Part shown: positions 1 to 6,560 of the stretch, piece after piece
Layout: each line of letters begins with the position of its first letter
How positions within the stretch are numbered: the stretch's first letter is position 1
Source: Chlamydiota bacterium
GTDB lineage: Bacteria > Auribacterota > UBA3054 > B51-G9
DNA: 6,793 nucleotides
Assembly (NCBI GenBank): GCA_003648225.1
Contig: QMOL01000162.1
Coordinates: 1 to 6,793, forward strand
Direction: 5' to 3'
Translations under genes and position numbers: made by a program
Notes under the pieces: generated by a model
The model's database searches: none
What the model was told of the DNA's origin: nothing
The model's input: only the letters and a program-made list of their open reading frames with translations

Positions 1-47
1 ACAATAATTTCCGTTCCAATTTCGCCAATGTAATGCTTTTCCGCCAT
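1..47 (-). CDS. N-terminal 15 codons of a phage-type protein (continues beyond left edge)
   Basis: The ATG at 47 shares a base with the preceding stop (TAATG) and has a strong GGAGG 7 nt upstream. The readable start is 'MAEKHYIGEIGTEII'. This resembles the M-x-x-K-[YH]-[YF]-[VI]-G-x-x-G-T-x-I opening that I recall in small phage structural-region proteins, whose next residues often resemble a beta-sandwich with 'KPDG'. With only 15 residues visible, the gene is well supported and the family is a guess. Confidence 0.6.
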   Translation of the reverse strand, partial: MAEKHYIGEIGTEII

Positions 48-340
48 TATCTGTCCTCCAGGTCAACTTGAGACAACAGGTTCTTGATTTTTGAAAATGC
101 TGAGCTCAATCCTAACGCGTTTGATATGTTACTAGCACAACTAATACATAACGTAACACATGAAGAGCTAAGGTTAAATTTCATATTAAATGAAGAACTT
201 AAACAAAGATCAACTTTATCACAAATAAACGATGAAAGACGGATGACCTCGCGGCGAAGACGTTGGATAATTTGTCTGAAACCGAAGCCACGAGTGATTA
301 TTAGTTGATTGTTACCCAGACCACGTGTTATTATCTTCAT
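47..340 (-). CDS. Small repeat-rich phage protein with ITRG[LF]G motifs
   Basis: 97 residues. Two near-identical motifs open the protein, 'IITRGLG' (3-9) and 'IITRGFG' (14-20). A basic stretch follows ('RQIIQRLRREVIRL', 22-35), then an imperfect 10-12-residue repeat with serine-rich cores (LSS at 35, LSSS at 47 and 57, LSSA at 78) alternating with hydrophobic residues, which suggests short beta strands. Five cysteines lie between residues 40 and 68. I recall similar 'RGLG' small proteins near structural genes of tailed phages, but their function is not known to me. The gene is placed on the minus strand by junctions: its start overlaps the upstream stop as ATGA, and its stop overlaps the next start as TAATG. 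No convincing Shine-Dalgarno precedes the ATG, so it probably relies on translational coupling. Confidence 0.68.
   Translation of the reverse strand: MKIITRGLGNNQLIITRGFGFRQIIQRLRREVIRLSSFICDKVDLCLSSSFNMKFNLSSSCVTLCISCASNISNALGLSSAFSKIKNLLSQVDLEDR
55..59 (-). promoter_or_regulatory. Shine-Dalgarno site for the partial left-edge gene
   Basis: GGAGG on the minus strand, 7 nt before the ATG at 47, embedded in the last codons of the preceding small gene. It is the main evidence that the frame running off the left edge is a real gene. Confidence 0.75.
288..337 (-). repeat. Short imperfect tandem coding repeat (ITRG[LF]G units)
   Basis: Two copies of the seven-residue unit IITRG[LF]G lie 11 codons apart at the start of the small protein. 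At DNA level the copies are diverged (for example 'ccacgagtgattatt' against 'ccacgtgttattatc' on the plus strand), so the repeat is kept at protein level and is not a recent duplication. Confidence 0.6.
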
Positions 341-2211
341 TGTCTACGTCTTTCAAAAACATTTTGCGATGATGGTGCGCCACTATCATCGTATAACTTA
401 AACTTAGCAACCTCAGTAGTATTATCTGCCGCATAAAAGATCATTTCATTAGTTGCAGTATCAATTTTCCATCTTCCGCCTTCAATATCATTGATGAAAT
501 TAACCAATTGCCCGAATGTTCCTGCAGTAGTATGTCCTGATGCTGCAACATCCCAAACTGCTTCGGCAATTTCTTCGGCGGTATAAATAGCATGTAACGT
601 TACATTTTCGGTATGATTAGTTGATTCGACATTTACAATAGCATGGGAATAGCCACATTTATCAATGATTGCCGTGTAGGGCGTGGCGCTATATTCATAC
701 TCCCATGTAAACGGACTATCTACATATGTCCAACCAGTCCCATCTCCAGGGTTAAACTTTATGTTTGGAAGATGTTCACCATCTTTATTTTTAACGTTAA
801 AAGTTACACTGTATTTATTGACAGTTACGTACAAATCATCGGTTTGTTCTCGTGATTGCTCATCAATAATTTTTAAGCGGCAAAGTACGCTACCTACATT
901 ATCAAAAGTGTATTCATAGTTTCTAATAGCCTCTTGTAATGTTCCATATCCTCCTTTTTGAATTTGTACCCAGTTACTGCTTTCAATCTGTGACCAGGCG
1001 GTAGCATTTTCAATATCACCATCAGGATCTGAAATAATTGCATCACTATAAGGTTTAATCGTTTGATGATCGTAACATGATTTGTCTGTTCCCGCATAAA
1101 CAGATGGTGGTTGTCCAACGTTGGCGGTAATTTCTACACTATCTAATTCTACTTGTTGTTCACCGTTGCTCTTAAGGAAAGCTTTAAATGAAATATACTC
1201 GCCACTAGTGGGGAACTGATCAATATTATCATTTACTACGTTCGCGCTGTTATACTGATTTCCAGAGGCAACAACCCAATCACTACCGTTCCAATAATAC
1301 CACGTACTATTATCATCACTTAATTGATAAGCGATATTTCCTTCGTTACTACCTCCTAATGTTTCCGAAAAACCTACAAATGCACCGACACCAGGAACAG
1401 ACCACCCGCTGACAGGATAAATGGTCGGTTCATCTGTATAATATTGCATATGGATCGTACCGTTGCCAGCATTCCAGCGATAATTAACCCACGAAGAATC
1501 TACAGCGTAATCATAAATCACCACTTCATCGAGTTCGCCGGTGTAAAGATAGTTTGTTCCATCGCGCCCGGATAGCTGAAAATCAACGGTATTCGTGGTA
1601 TCATCTGTTGGGGAAAGGCTATTCATTGTTACGCTGGTGGTGCGTAAAACATTGTCTACGTAAAATTTAACATTATTAGCATTACAACTACCATCATAAG
1701 TAATAACTACGTGATGCCAGTTACCATCTGAAAGTGTCGCACTTGCATTACATTTAATCCCAGCACTTGCGGCGTCAGAAAACAAACGAAAATAAATTGT
1801 ATTGCCAATCTGCATAACATACCAACCACGATAAGTTCCACCGTCAACTGCTTTTGAAATAATCAAATGTGTGTTGGTACTAGTTGTTTTCATCCAAAAC
1901 TCAATACTAAATGGATCAGTTGCATTAAAATTAAGAACATTTCCATGTTTGGTATATTGATTCGTACCATTAAAACTTAAAGCACCTCCCAGTTTACCTG
2001 TAATACTTGTTGGATTATTAACCGGCGTCCCATTATATCCAGAAGGTCCACTGTCTATTACTGTCGATCCTGTAGCTTCATCTAAATGAAACCATGCTAA
2101 AACATGTGTTAGATCTTCTTTTAAAGTAGCTAATCCACCACTAACAGCGATTTTATTACTGTCAAAAACATATTCATTGGGATTATCAAATGTCCATATC
2201 TTGTTCGCCAT
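337..2211 (-). CDS. Multidomain phage structural protein with LamG domain (putative tail/adhesin component)
   Basis: 624 residues with no signal peptide or membrane segment. Residues ~36-250 form a LamG/concanavalin-like jelly roll: 'AWFHLDEATGSTVIDSG', 'GALSFNGTNQY', 'FSIEFWMKT', 'LSDGNWHHVVITYDG', 'VKFYVDNV', 'GELDEVVIYD'. Residues ~260-365 look like a further beta-sandwich ('YQLSDDNSTWYYWNGSDW'). Residues ~368-466 resemble a PKD/Ig-like domain ('VYAGTDKS', 'ISDPDGDI', 'YTFDNVGSVLCRLKIID'). Residues ~467-545 form another beta-rich Ig-like or carboxypeptidase-regulatory-like unit ('DGEHLPNIKFNPGDG'). The end (545-624: 'EEIAEAVWDVA', 'GHTTAGTFGQ', 'FKLYDDSG', 'NVFERRRQ') is a segment I recall from tailed-phage structural proteins. 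LamG domains usually bind carbohydrate or protein, so host recognition or virion decoration is plausible. The start has GAGGTG (2216-2221) four nt upstream. The stop overlaps the next start as ATGA. Confidence 0.85.
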   Translation of the reverse strand: MANKIWTFDNPNEYVFDSNKIAVSGGLATLKEDLTHVLAWFHLDEATGSTVIDSGPSGYNGTPVNNPTSITGKLGGALSFNGTNQYTKHGNVLNFNATDPFSIEFWMKTTSTNTHLIISKAVDGGTYRGWYVMQIGNTIYFRLFSDAASAGIKCNASATLSDGNWHHVVITYDGSCNANNVKFYVDNVLRTTSVTMNSLSPTDDTTNTVDFQLSGRDGTNYLYTGELDEVVIYDYAVDSSWVNYRWNAGNGTIHMQYYTDEPTIYPVSGWSVPGVGAFVGFSETLGGSNEGNIAYQLSDDNSTWYYWNGSDWVVASGNQYNSANVVNDNIDQFPTSGEYISFKAFLKSNGEQQVELDSVEITANVGQPPSVYAGTDKSCYDHQTIKPYSDAIISDPDGDIENATAWSQIESSNWVQIQKGGYGTLQEAIRNYEYTFDNVGSVLCRLKIIDEQSREQTDDLYVTVNKYSVTFNVKNKDGEHLPNIKFNPGDGTGWTYVDSPFTWEYEYSATPYTAIIDKCGYSHAIVNVESTNHTENVTLHAIYTAEEIAEAVWDVAASGHTTAGTFGQLVNFINDIEGGRWKIDTATNEMIFYAADNTTEVAKFKLYDDSGAPSSQNVFERRRQ

Positions 2212-3424
2212 TGCTCACCTCGACGAAGACGTTCTTAATTACCTTGTCCATGTTCAGGTATTCCCATGCGCCCCATCTTCCACAACAAATAATAGAATTA
2301 TCACGTAATTCACTGATTATCGATTTCCTTCCGTTTGCTTCGTCTGTAATATCATTGATTGGATAAGTCATTACATGTCGAAATACTTTGACAATTTCAA
2401 ATTTGAATTTTCCTAATTCAACCTTTTGTCCATGGTAAGCGCCAAGTGGAGCCTCAATCAGCATATATTCGTGGGCTCTCTGCTGAAAGTAGCTTAAATT
2501 GTCGAAACGGTGCCACCAATATTTGCGCTCAGGAAAATACATCCAAGAAATATCACTGTTTTCTTCCCGAGTGAAAAAGTCACTTTTTACTAACAACACG
2601 TCGGTTCCATGATGAGGGAGAATTAGATTGTGCCTATAACTCAACCATTGAAGCAAATCAGACAACGGGGCAGTATTAACTACCATATCAACATCAAAAA
2701 TACCAACATTAGTTTTAATAAAAATGCTTTTGCCATGTTTGCGAATGCGTTCAATAATAACGTCATATTTGACGTTGGCATCTTTTAATAGAGGCTTAAC
2801 CAGGACATGATAAATGCCGCCGTTTTTGGGATAATAAAAAGTACTATGCGTCATATTCTGCTCGACACGTTGTTCATTTTTCTTAATAAGCTCATTTTTT
2901 ATATCTTTTGTGGTTAAAGGAATCTTCGTTTTGTCCATCCAGCATGTTGAAATCAGATGTAAATTATACTGCCAAATCTTCTCGTTATAAGGACGAAAAT
3001 ATTTTTCATAAGCCCATTCGCCAAAAGAACTTCGGAAAAAATCTGCCAGATTTATAAACTTTGGCTTATCTACTTGAGAAATAAATAAATCAAAAAATTC
3101 CGGAAAAAACGCAGCCACATTATATTCAAAAGGATAATTCATTGCGATATCTTCGATTAATATCTTCGCATTGCGAGATAAGTAGTTCCATTCTTCTCGT
3201 GAGGTAAATCCAAAGACAAATTCGCGAACTGAACTATCGGTAGCATTAAAAATGTGTCCACCGGCAATATCGATTGGAACTCCATCAATTTCGATGGAAT
3301 AACATAGTCCACCTGGATGGGAATGCTTTTCTAAAACAATGACTTCATAGCCTTGTTTTTCTAATATTTTGTTAGCGGTTAAGCCCGCTAATCCTGCACC
3401 GATGACAGCTACTCTTAACGACAT
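2186..3424 (-). CDS. UDP-galactopyranose mutase-like FAD flavoprotein
   Basis: 412 residues. The N-terminus is a dinucleotide-binding Rossmann fold: 'VAVIGAGLAGLTA' (5-17), E32 at the end of strand 2, then 'HPGGLC' (36-41). 'GGHIFN' (55-60) resembles the GPHIFH loop of UDP-galactopyranose mutases, 'YNEKIW' (146-151) resembles their YT.KQWG segment, and 'YYPKNGGIY' (197-205) their YP..GG motif. 'WMYFPERKYWWHRF' (294-307), with R306, resembles the W.YFPE...FYR segment of eukaryote-type mutases. 'CGRWGAWEYLNMDKVI' (381-396) matches the C-terminal FAD-contacting GR.G.W.Y..MD..I motif. The known reaction interconverts UDP-galactopyranose and UDP-galactofuranose through reduced FAD; a related FAD-dependent oxidoreductase is the main alternative. 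The start ATG has AGGTG 8 nt upstream (3433-3438 region). The gene overlaps the glycosyltransferase by 10 nt and the structural gene by 26 nt. The flavoprotein call is firm; the mutase call is moderate. Confidence 0.78.
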   Translation of the reverse strand: MSLRVAVIGAGLAGLTANKILEKQGYEVIVLEKHSHPGGLCYSIEIDGVPIDIAGGHIFNATDSSVREFVFGFTSREEWNYLSRNAKILIEDIAMNYPFEYNVAAFFPEFFDLFISQVDKPKFINLADFFRSSFGEWAYEKYFRPYNEKIWQYNLHLISTCWMDKTKIPLTTKDIKNELIKKNEQRVEQNMTHSTFYYPKNGGIYHVLVKPLLKDANVKYDVIIERIRKHGKSIFIKTNVGIFDVDMVVNTAPLSDLLQWLSYRHNLILPHHGTDVLLVKSDFFTREENSDISWMYFPERKYWWHRFDNLSYFQQRAHEYMLIEAPLGAYHGQKVELGKFKFEIVKVFRHVMTYPINDITDEANGRKSIISELRDNSIICCGRWGAWEYLNMDKVIKNVFVEVSNGEQDMDI

Positions 3425-4296
3425 AATATAAACACCTTTTCTTCGAATTGCGGCTTTTTGCCTGAATTTACTATTGTCTGGCGCTTTTGGATATGTTTAG
3501 TTAAAATGCTAAAATTTCGGTTATTATTGGTGTCGCGCCGTTCTGGGTGCCATTGATGAAAAACATAGATCGGCGACTGGTAATTTTTGTATCCACACAT
3601 AATAATACGATTAACAAAATCATCATCGACCGCGCCATAATCTATCATTTCTTCGTCCATGCCACCCAATTGATTGAATAAACTTCTCTTCACCGACCAA
3701 GCTGGACGACCTAAGCTCGGTTTTAATTGACTAAGAAATTGCTCATTAATAATATCGAAGTTATATTTTTGCCGATTCCGGCGGATTTTTTCGGTTAATT
3801 CTTTAGTAAGATTGAATAATCCAGCTCTCAGAAAACATGTTTCGGCATAATGGATTTTTGTCATTTCCTCAATGAAATTCTTCGGAATAATAATTGACGA
3901 ATCACAATAAATAATAATATCATGATCGGCACATCTTACACCTGCATTTAACGCAAAAGAATATCCATGAAAAGTTGGACGTTGAATACGAAGAGGGTTT
4001 AAATCCTGCAAGACAAGTAAAACTCTTTTAATTTTTCTTTGTTTCCATAACTCAAAAGTTTTACTAACAAATTTGGCGATCTTATCAAGTTCCTCTTGGC
4101 GCGAACCGGTATCAGAAATAATAATTTCGACTTCCCAACCGCGGGGAATTTCTACGTAGGAAAGAATCTGCCATAATAAATCATTTACGAAATCAGAATG
4201 ATTATAATTGCCAATAATAAATGAAACAGTTGCATCATGAATGAAAGTTTTAACTTCGGGAACTGGGCTTGTAATTTGATGGGCTTGTGGATGCAT
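3415..4296 (-). CDS. Family-2 (GT-A fold) glycosyltransferase
   Basis: 293 residues. After a ~20-residue leader the GT-A nucleotide-binding half begins with 'VSFIIGNYNHSDFV' (24-37) and continues to 'EVEIIISDTGS' (55-65). 'SFALNAGVRCADHDIIIYCDSS' (113-134) contains the N-x-G-[VI] motif and the metal-binding position, here D132-S-S rather than the common DxD. The acceptor half has 'GGMDEE' (211-216), 'DYGAVDDDF' (219-227), typical of the GalNAc-T/GT7-like C-terminal motif with the presumed catalytic acidic residue, and 'HQWHPER' (247-253), where histidines often complete the metal site. No membrane segment is visible, so it is probably cytosolic. It should transfer a sugar from an NDP-sugar to an unknown acceptor. 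The immediate overlap with a mutase-like gene suggests that they act on the same sugar. The start is TAATG-coupled, with AGGGGA just upstream (4302-4307). Confidence 0.87.
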   Translation of the reverse strand: MHPQAHQITSPVPEVKTFIHDATVSFIIGNYNHSDFVNDLLWQILSYVEIPRGWEVEIIISDTGSRQEELDKIAKFVSKTFELWKQRKIKRVLLVLQDLNPLRIQRPTFHGYSFALNAGVRCADHDIIIYCDSSIIIPKNFIEEMTKIHYAETCFLRAGLFNLTKELTEKIRRNRQKYNFDIINEQFLSQLKPSLGRPAWSVKRSLFNQLGGMDEEMIDYGAVDDDFVNRIIMCGYKNYQSPIYVFHQWHPERRDTNNNRNFSILTKHIQKRQTIVNSGKKPQFEEKVFILCR

Positions 4297-4673
4297 TATT
4301 TTCCCCTGATTCCACGAGCGAGATTTTGATAGTATTTTTCTACTTTATCCGGGTGCTTTTTTTTATATTCGCGCCAGTGACGTGTTCCCTTGCGGCGTTC
4401 AGCTAATACTTCATTCGACAGCTCCTGCGCGGCTCTCAATTCGTCACGCATTTTTTCGGTTTTTTCGATGGCTTTTGGGTCTTCTCCTGTCCGTTCGAGC
4501 TTAATACTTTTGCCCGGCCAGCCGTCCCCTTTCAGGATAAAATTCCCGCCGAGAACGTTATACATTTTATCATCGCAAATAGGGCATACTAAAAACTCTG
4601 GCGGACCCTCTTTAATCGGGCGATTTATTTCCTGGATAAATCCGCACTTGTGACATCTGAATTCGTACCGCAT
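4296..4673 (-). CDS. FmdB-type zinc-ribbon protein
   Basis: 125 residues. The N-terminus 'MRYEFRCHKCGF' carries the first CxxC (C7, C10), and 'LVCPICDDKM' carries the second (C30, C33), giving a four-cysteine zinc ribbon. Then comes 'FILKGDGWPGKSIK', which matches the F.L.G.GW segment typical of FmdB-family (CxxC_CxxC_SSSS) small proteins, common in bacteria and tailed phages. After residue ~60 the chain becomes charged and probably helical (E/K/R-rich, 'KTEKMRDELRAAQEL'), ending in a strongly basic tail 'YKKKHPDKVEKYYQNLARGIRGK'. The molecular role of the family is not established; binding of nucleic acid or a protein partner is a guess from the zinc ribbon and basic tail. The ATG is preceded by GAGGGA and lies 49 nt inside the deaminase gene. 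The stop shares one base with the next start (TAATG). Confidence 0.8.
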   Translation of the reverse strand: MRYEFRCHKCGFIQEINRPIKEGPPEFLVCPICDDKMYNVLGGNFILKGDGWPGKSIKLERTGEDPKAIEKTEKMRDELRAAQELSNEVLAERRKGTRHWREYKKKHPDKVEKYYQNLARGIRGK

Positions 4674-5617
4674 AATTGTCCCTCAGCCACTCCGAAAAAC
4701 TTAGTTACTCCTCCTAATCTCGCGACCATATCTAATGATAGTTCGGGATATTCTGTTTTCTTAAAAATGACGAATGGAACTTTTGCTTGTAATAATAATT
4801 TTGTGCAAGTATTACATGGACAATGAGTTAAATAAATCACTCCACGACATAAATCGTCCGGATGGGCTTTAATTAATAACGATTGTTCAGCATGTAGACA
4901 ATAACCAGCCTCTTGACGCGTTCCATGAGGAATTGACTGCCGCAAACATACATGATCAAGTCTTGTCTTAGTAGGATGTCCGTTTCGACCGTATGCGACG
5001 ACTTTTCCATTGACAACTAATATCGCGCCGACTTTTAATTTGAGACATTTAGATGTTTGTGCAAAATCCTCGACAATTTTAATAAATTTGGGAATTTCAA
5101 ACTTTTCTTTAATATATGGGAAGAATTTCATGAAGATTTTATGATTAATTGGAAGATGGCGATAAAGATAATGCGCCCATAAATGCCAAGGAATGAGAAG
5201 CTTTCTATTTAGCATTTCGACCCGAACTAAGGTTTCTTTAGAAAAAAATTTGCTCATCAACTCAGAAATTTTGCCACCATAAAACAAAACACCTGCGCTA
5301 TTAACTGCAAATGGCGGCAATAATACGGCAAATCTAAAAAATTCATCAATGTCAATTTCTTCTAAGTCAGCTTCGGTTATATGTTTATCAAGTTGATCAT
5401 AGAATTGCTTCGGCATTTTAATAAGTGCGCGGTAAGTAGTTACATCCTTCCAAATATAACGAACCGTATGTTTCGGAATAAACTCAAAAAATGTTTTTGT
5501 AAAGTCAAGCGATAATTTACCCAACTTAATAATCCCACCTTCATGTAAACGGAGCGTAACCAAATGAAGATCTCTCAACAAACGCAGATATAAAACGAAC
5601 TTATTATAATTACTCAA
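4625..5617 (-). CDS. dCMP/cytidine-type deaminase with unrecognised N-terminal domain
   Basis: 330 residues, about twice the length of an ordinary dCMP deaminase. The start is TTG, preceded by GAGGA; the next in-frame ATG would discard 67 residues. The C-terminal part (~178-312) is a zinc-dependent deaminase: 'KVGAILVVNGKVVAYGRNGHP' (family V-G-A-x-[IL]-V ... G-x-N-G-x-P), the catalytic H242-A243-E244, and P267-C268-x-x-C271. With H242 these two cysteines form the zinc site, and E244 is the proton shuttle. This resembles the ComEB/T4 dCMP deaminase group, which converts dCMP to dUMP for thymidylate supply. The N-terminal ~177 residues are rich in aromatic, basic and leucine residues, and I do not recognise them. 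They have no P-loop, so this is not the NTPase-deaminase fusion of known anti-phage dCTP deaminases. The last ~16 residues are encoded in a 49-nt overlap with the next gene. The substrate could also be another cytosine nucleotide. Confidence 0.82.
   Translation of the reverse strand: MSNYNKFVLYLRLLRDLHLVTLRLHEGGIIKLGKLSLDFTKTFFEFIPKHTVRYIWKDVTTYRALIKMPKQFYDQLDKHITEADLEEIDIDEFFRFAVLLPPFAVNSAGVLFYGGKISELMSKFFSKETLVRVEMLNRKLLIPWHLWAHYLYRHLPINHKIFMKFFPYIKEKFEIPKFIKIVEDFAQTSKCLKLKVGAILVVNGKVVAYGRNGHPTKTRLDHVCLRQSIPHGTRQEAGYCLHAEQSLLIKAHPDDLCRGVIYLTHCPCNTCTKLLLQAKVPFVIFKKTEYPELSLDMVARLGGVTKFFGVAEGQLCGTNSDVTSADLSRK
4679..4684 (-). promoter_or_regulatory. Shine-Dalgarno site for the zinc-ribbon gene, inside the deaminase CDS
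   Basis: GAGGGA on the minus strand lies 5 nt before the ATG at 4673, about 55 nt upstream of the deaminase stop codon. It supports the long 49-nt gene overlap as genuine rather than a mis-chosen start. Confidence 0.7.
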
Positions 5618-6560
5618 CGCTGTCCTCGTTGACTTTCAATACGTAGCCGACGTATTTGTTGAATTTAATTTCGCCAGCTTTCATATCGCTCAGCTCATGC
5701 TCAACAATCGAAAGACGCGAATCGATTACATCGGCATAGTGAACGATAATAGCCTCTGGAATAGCTGGTTTAACTGGAGAACCCCACTCTAACTGCCCGT
5801 GGTGTGAAATAATAATATGTTTAATAAGTTTAAGGGTTTCCTCATCAATTTTGATCTTATGTTCAGAAATAATTTTATTAACGATTTCAAGTCCCATAAC
5901 AATATGCTCCAACAAGATTCCATCCTGTGACCGTTCAATTACCAAATTATCAACTTGATAGGCAAAAACCTTACCGATATCATGCAAAAGCGCTCCCGTT
6001 ATCAACAACTCCATATTAACTAGATGCGGGTATTCTTTTGCGATTTGGATGGCTAAAGATGCGACCGCTACTGTATGACGTAATAACCCACCTAAATAAG
6101 CATCATGAATTTTACTTGCAGCAGGACTATTCGCCATGTCTGGCAGATAACGTTTAAAAGTGGCAACTAATAATTGACGCAATGGCTGAGTAGTAACGTA
6201 AGTCTTGATCATTGACCAAAGCTTTTTCTTTAATTTTTCAATTTCTGTTGAATTTGCACTTGGGACTAATTGTCGCATAATTTCCGGCGTCGGTCGAATT
6301 ACTTGAATGTTATCGATCCATAGATTCCTAGCGTCACGATAAAGCTTGATTGTTCCTTGAACTTTGACCGGTTTATGGGCGAGATCTTCAACATTGTCTT
6401 TATCCCACCAAATGCAGCGACATCTTTCATTTTTAGCAGTGAGCATTAACTCAACATAAGGATCGCCTTTTTTAGTTGTGCCGGTGCGAACACTTTCAAC
6501 AACACCAATAATTTCAACGCTTTGTCCTACTTCATACTTGTTGAGCAACGAATTATCCAT
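5610..6560 (-). CDS. yhaM: YhaM-like 3'-5' exoribonuclease (OB-fold + HD domain)
   Basis: 316 residues, close to the usual ~314 of Bacillus YhaM. Residues ~10-90 form an OB-type nucleic-acid-binding domain ('VEIIGVVESVRTGTTKKGDPY', '..KVQGTIKLY..'). Residues ~145-285 form a metal-dependent HD phosphohydrolase domain: H152 and the GGLLRHT motif (H162), LLHDIGK (H193-D194), LLEHI (H219), SHHG (H253-H254) followed by the family-typical EWGSPV, and the late aspartate in 'DVIDSR' (D280). All expected metal ligands are present, so the enzyme looks active. Known family members degrade RNA (and single-stranded DNA in vitro) from the 3' end, dependent on Mn/Co. In this setting it may turn over host or phage RNA and feed nucleotides to the adjacent salvage-type enzymes; that role is inference. 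The gene ends 8 nt inside the deaminase gene. The symbol is given by domain architecture, not orthology. Confidence 0.9.
   Translation of the reverse strand: MDNSLLNKYEVGQSVEIIGVVESVRTGTTKKGDPYVELMLTAKNERCRCIWWDKDNVEDLAHKPVKVQGTIKLYRDARNLWIDNIQVIRPTPEIMRQLVPSANSTEIEKLKKKLWSMIKTYVTTQPLRQLLVATFKRYLPDMANSPAASKIHDAYLGGLLRHTVAVASLAIQIAKEYPHLVNMELLITGALLHDIGKVFAYQVDNLVIERSQDGILLEHIVMGLEIVNKIISEHKIKIDEETLKLIKHIIISHHGQLEWGSPVKPAIPEAIIVHYADVIDSRLSIVEHELSDMKAGEIKFNKYVGYVLKVNEDSVE
5623..5627 (-). promoter_or_regulatory. Shine-Dalgarno site supporting a TTG start for the deaminase gene
   Basis: GAGGA on the minus strand is separated by 5 nt (CAGCG) from the TTG at 5617. It lies in the last codons of the YhaM-like gene ('NEDSVE'). 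The next in-frame methionine is residue 68, so this site decides the choice of the TTG start. Confidence 0.65.

Noticed and set aside
84..308. Plus-strand 74-codon open frame opposite the small repeat protein ('EELRLNFILNEELKQ...').
   Set aside because: It has no Shine-Dalgarno, runs against all neighbours, and lies wholly inside a minus-strand gene whose start and stop are both locked by overlaps with neighbouring genes.
643..919. Two overlapping plus-strand open frames inside the LamG protein gene.
   Set aside because: They are antisense to a clearly domain-bearing 624-residue frame, and no family motif or ribosome site was seen.
894..1118. Minus-strand 74-codon frame in another phase of the LamG protein gene.
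   Set aside because: It overlaps the PKD-like region of the real protein, has low-complexity composition, and has no supporting junction.
2186..3424. Assignment of the flavoprotein as protoporphyrinogen or phytoene oxidase.
   Set aside because: The GGHIFN loop and the GRWGAWEYLNMD end fit the galactopyranose-mutase group better, though a related oxidoreductase is not fully excluded.
4390..4653. Plus-strand 87-codon frame opposite the zinc-ribbon gene.
   Set aside because: The antisense protein carries the conserved CxxC pairs and the GW motif; this frame shows no motif.
4625..5617. Possibility that the fused deaminase is an anti-phage NTPase-dCTP deaminase.
   Set aside because: No Walker A (GxxxxGK[ST]) or related NTP-binding motif occurs in the N-terminal half.
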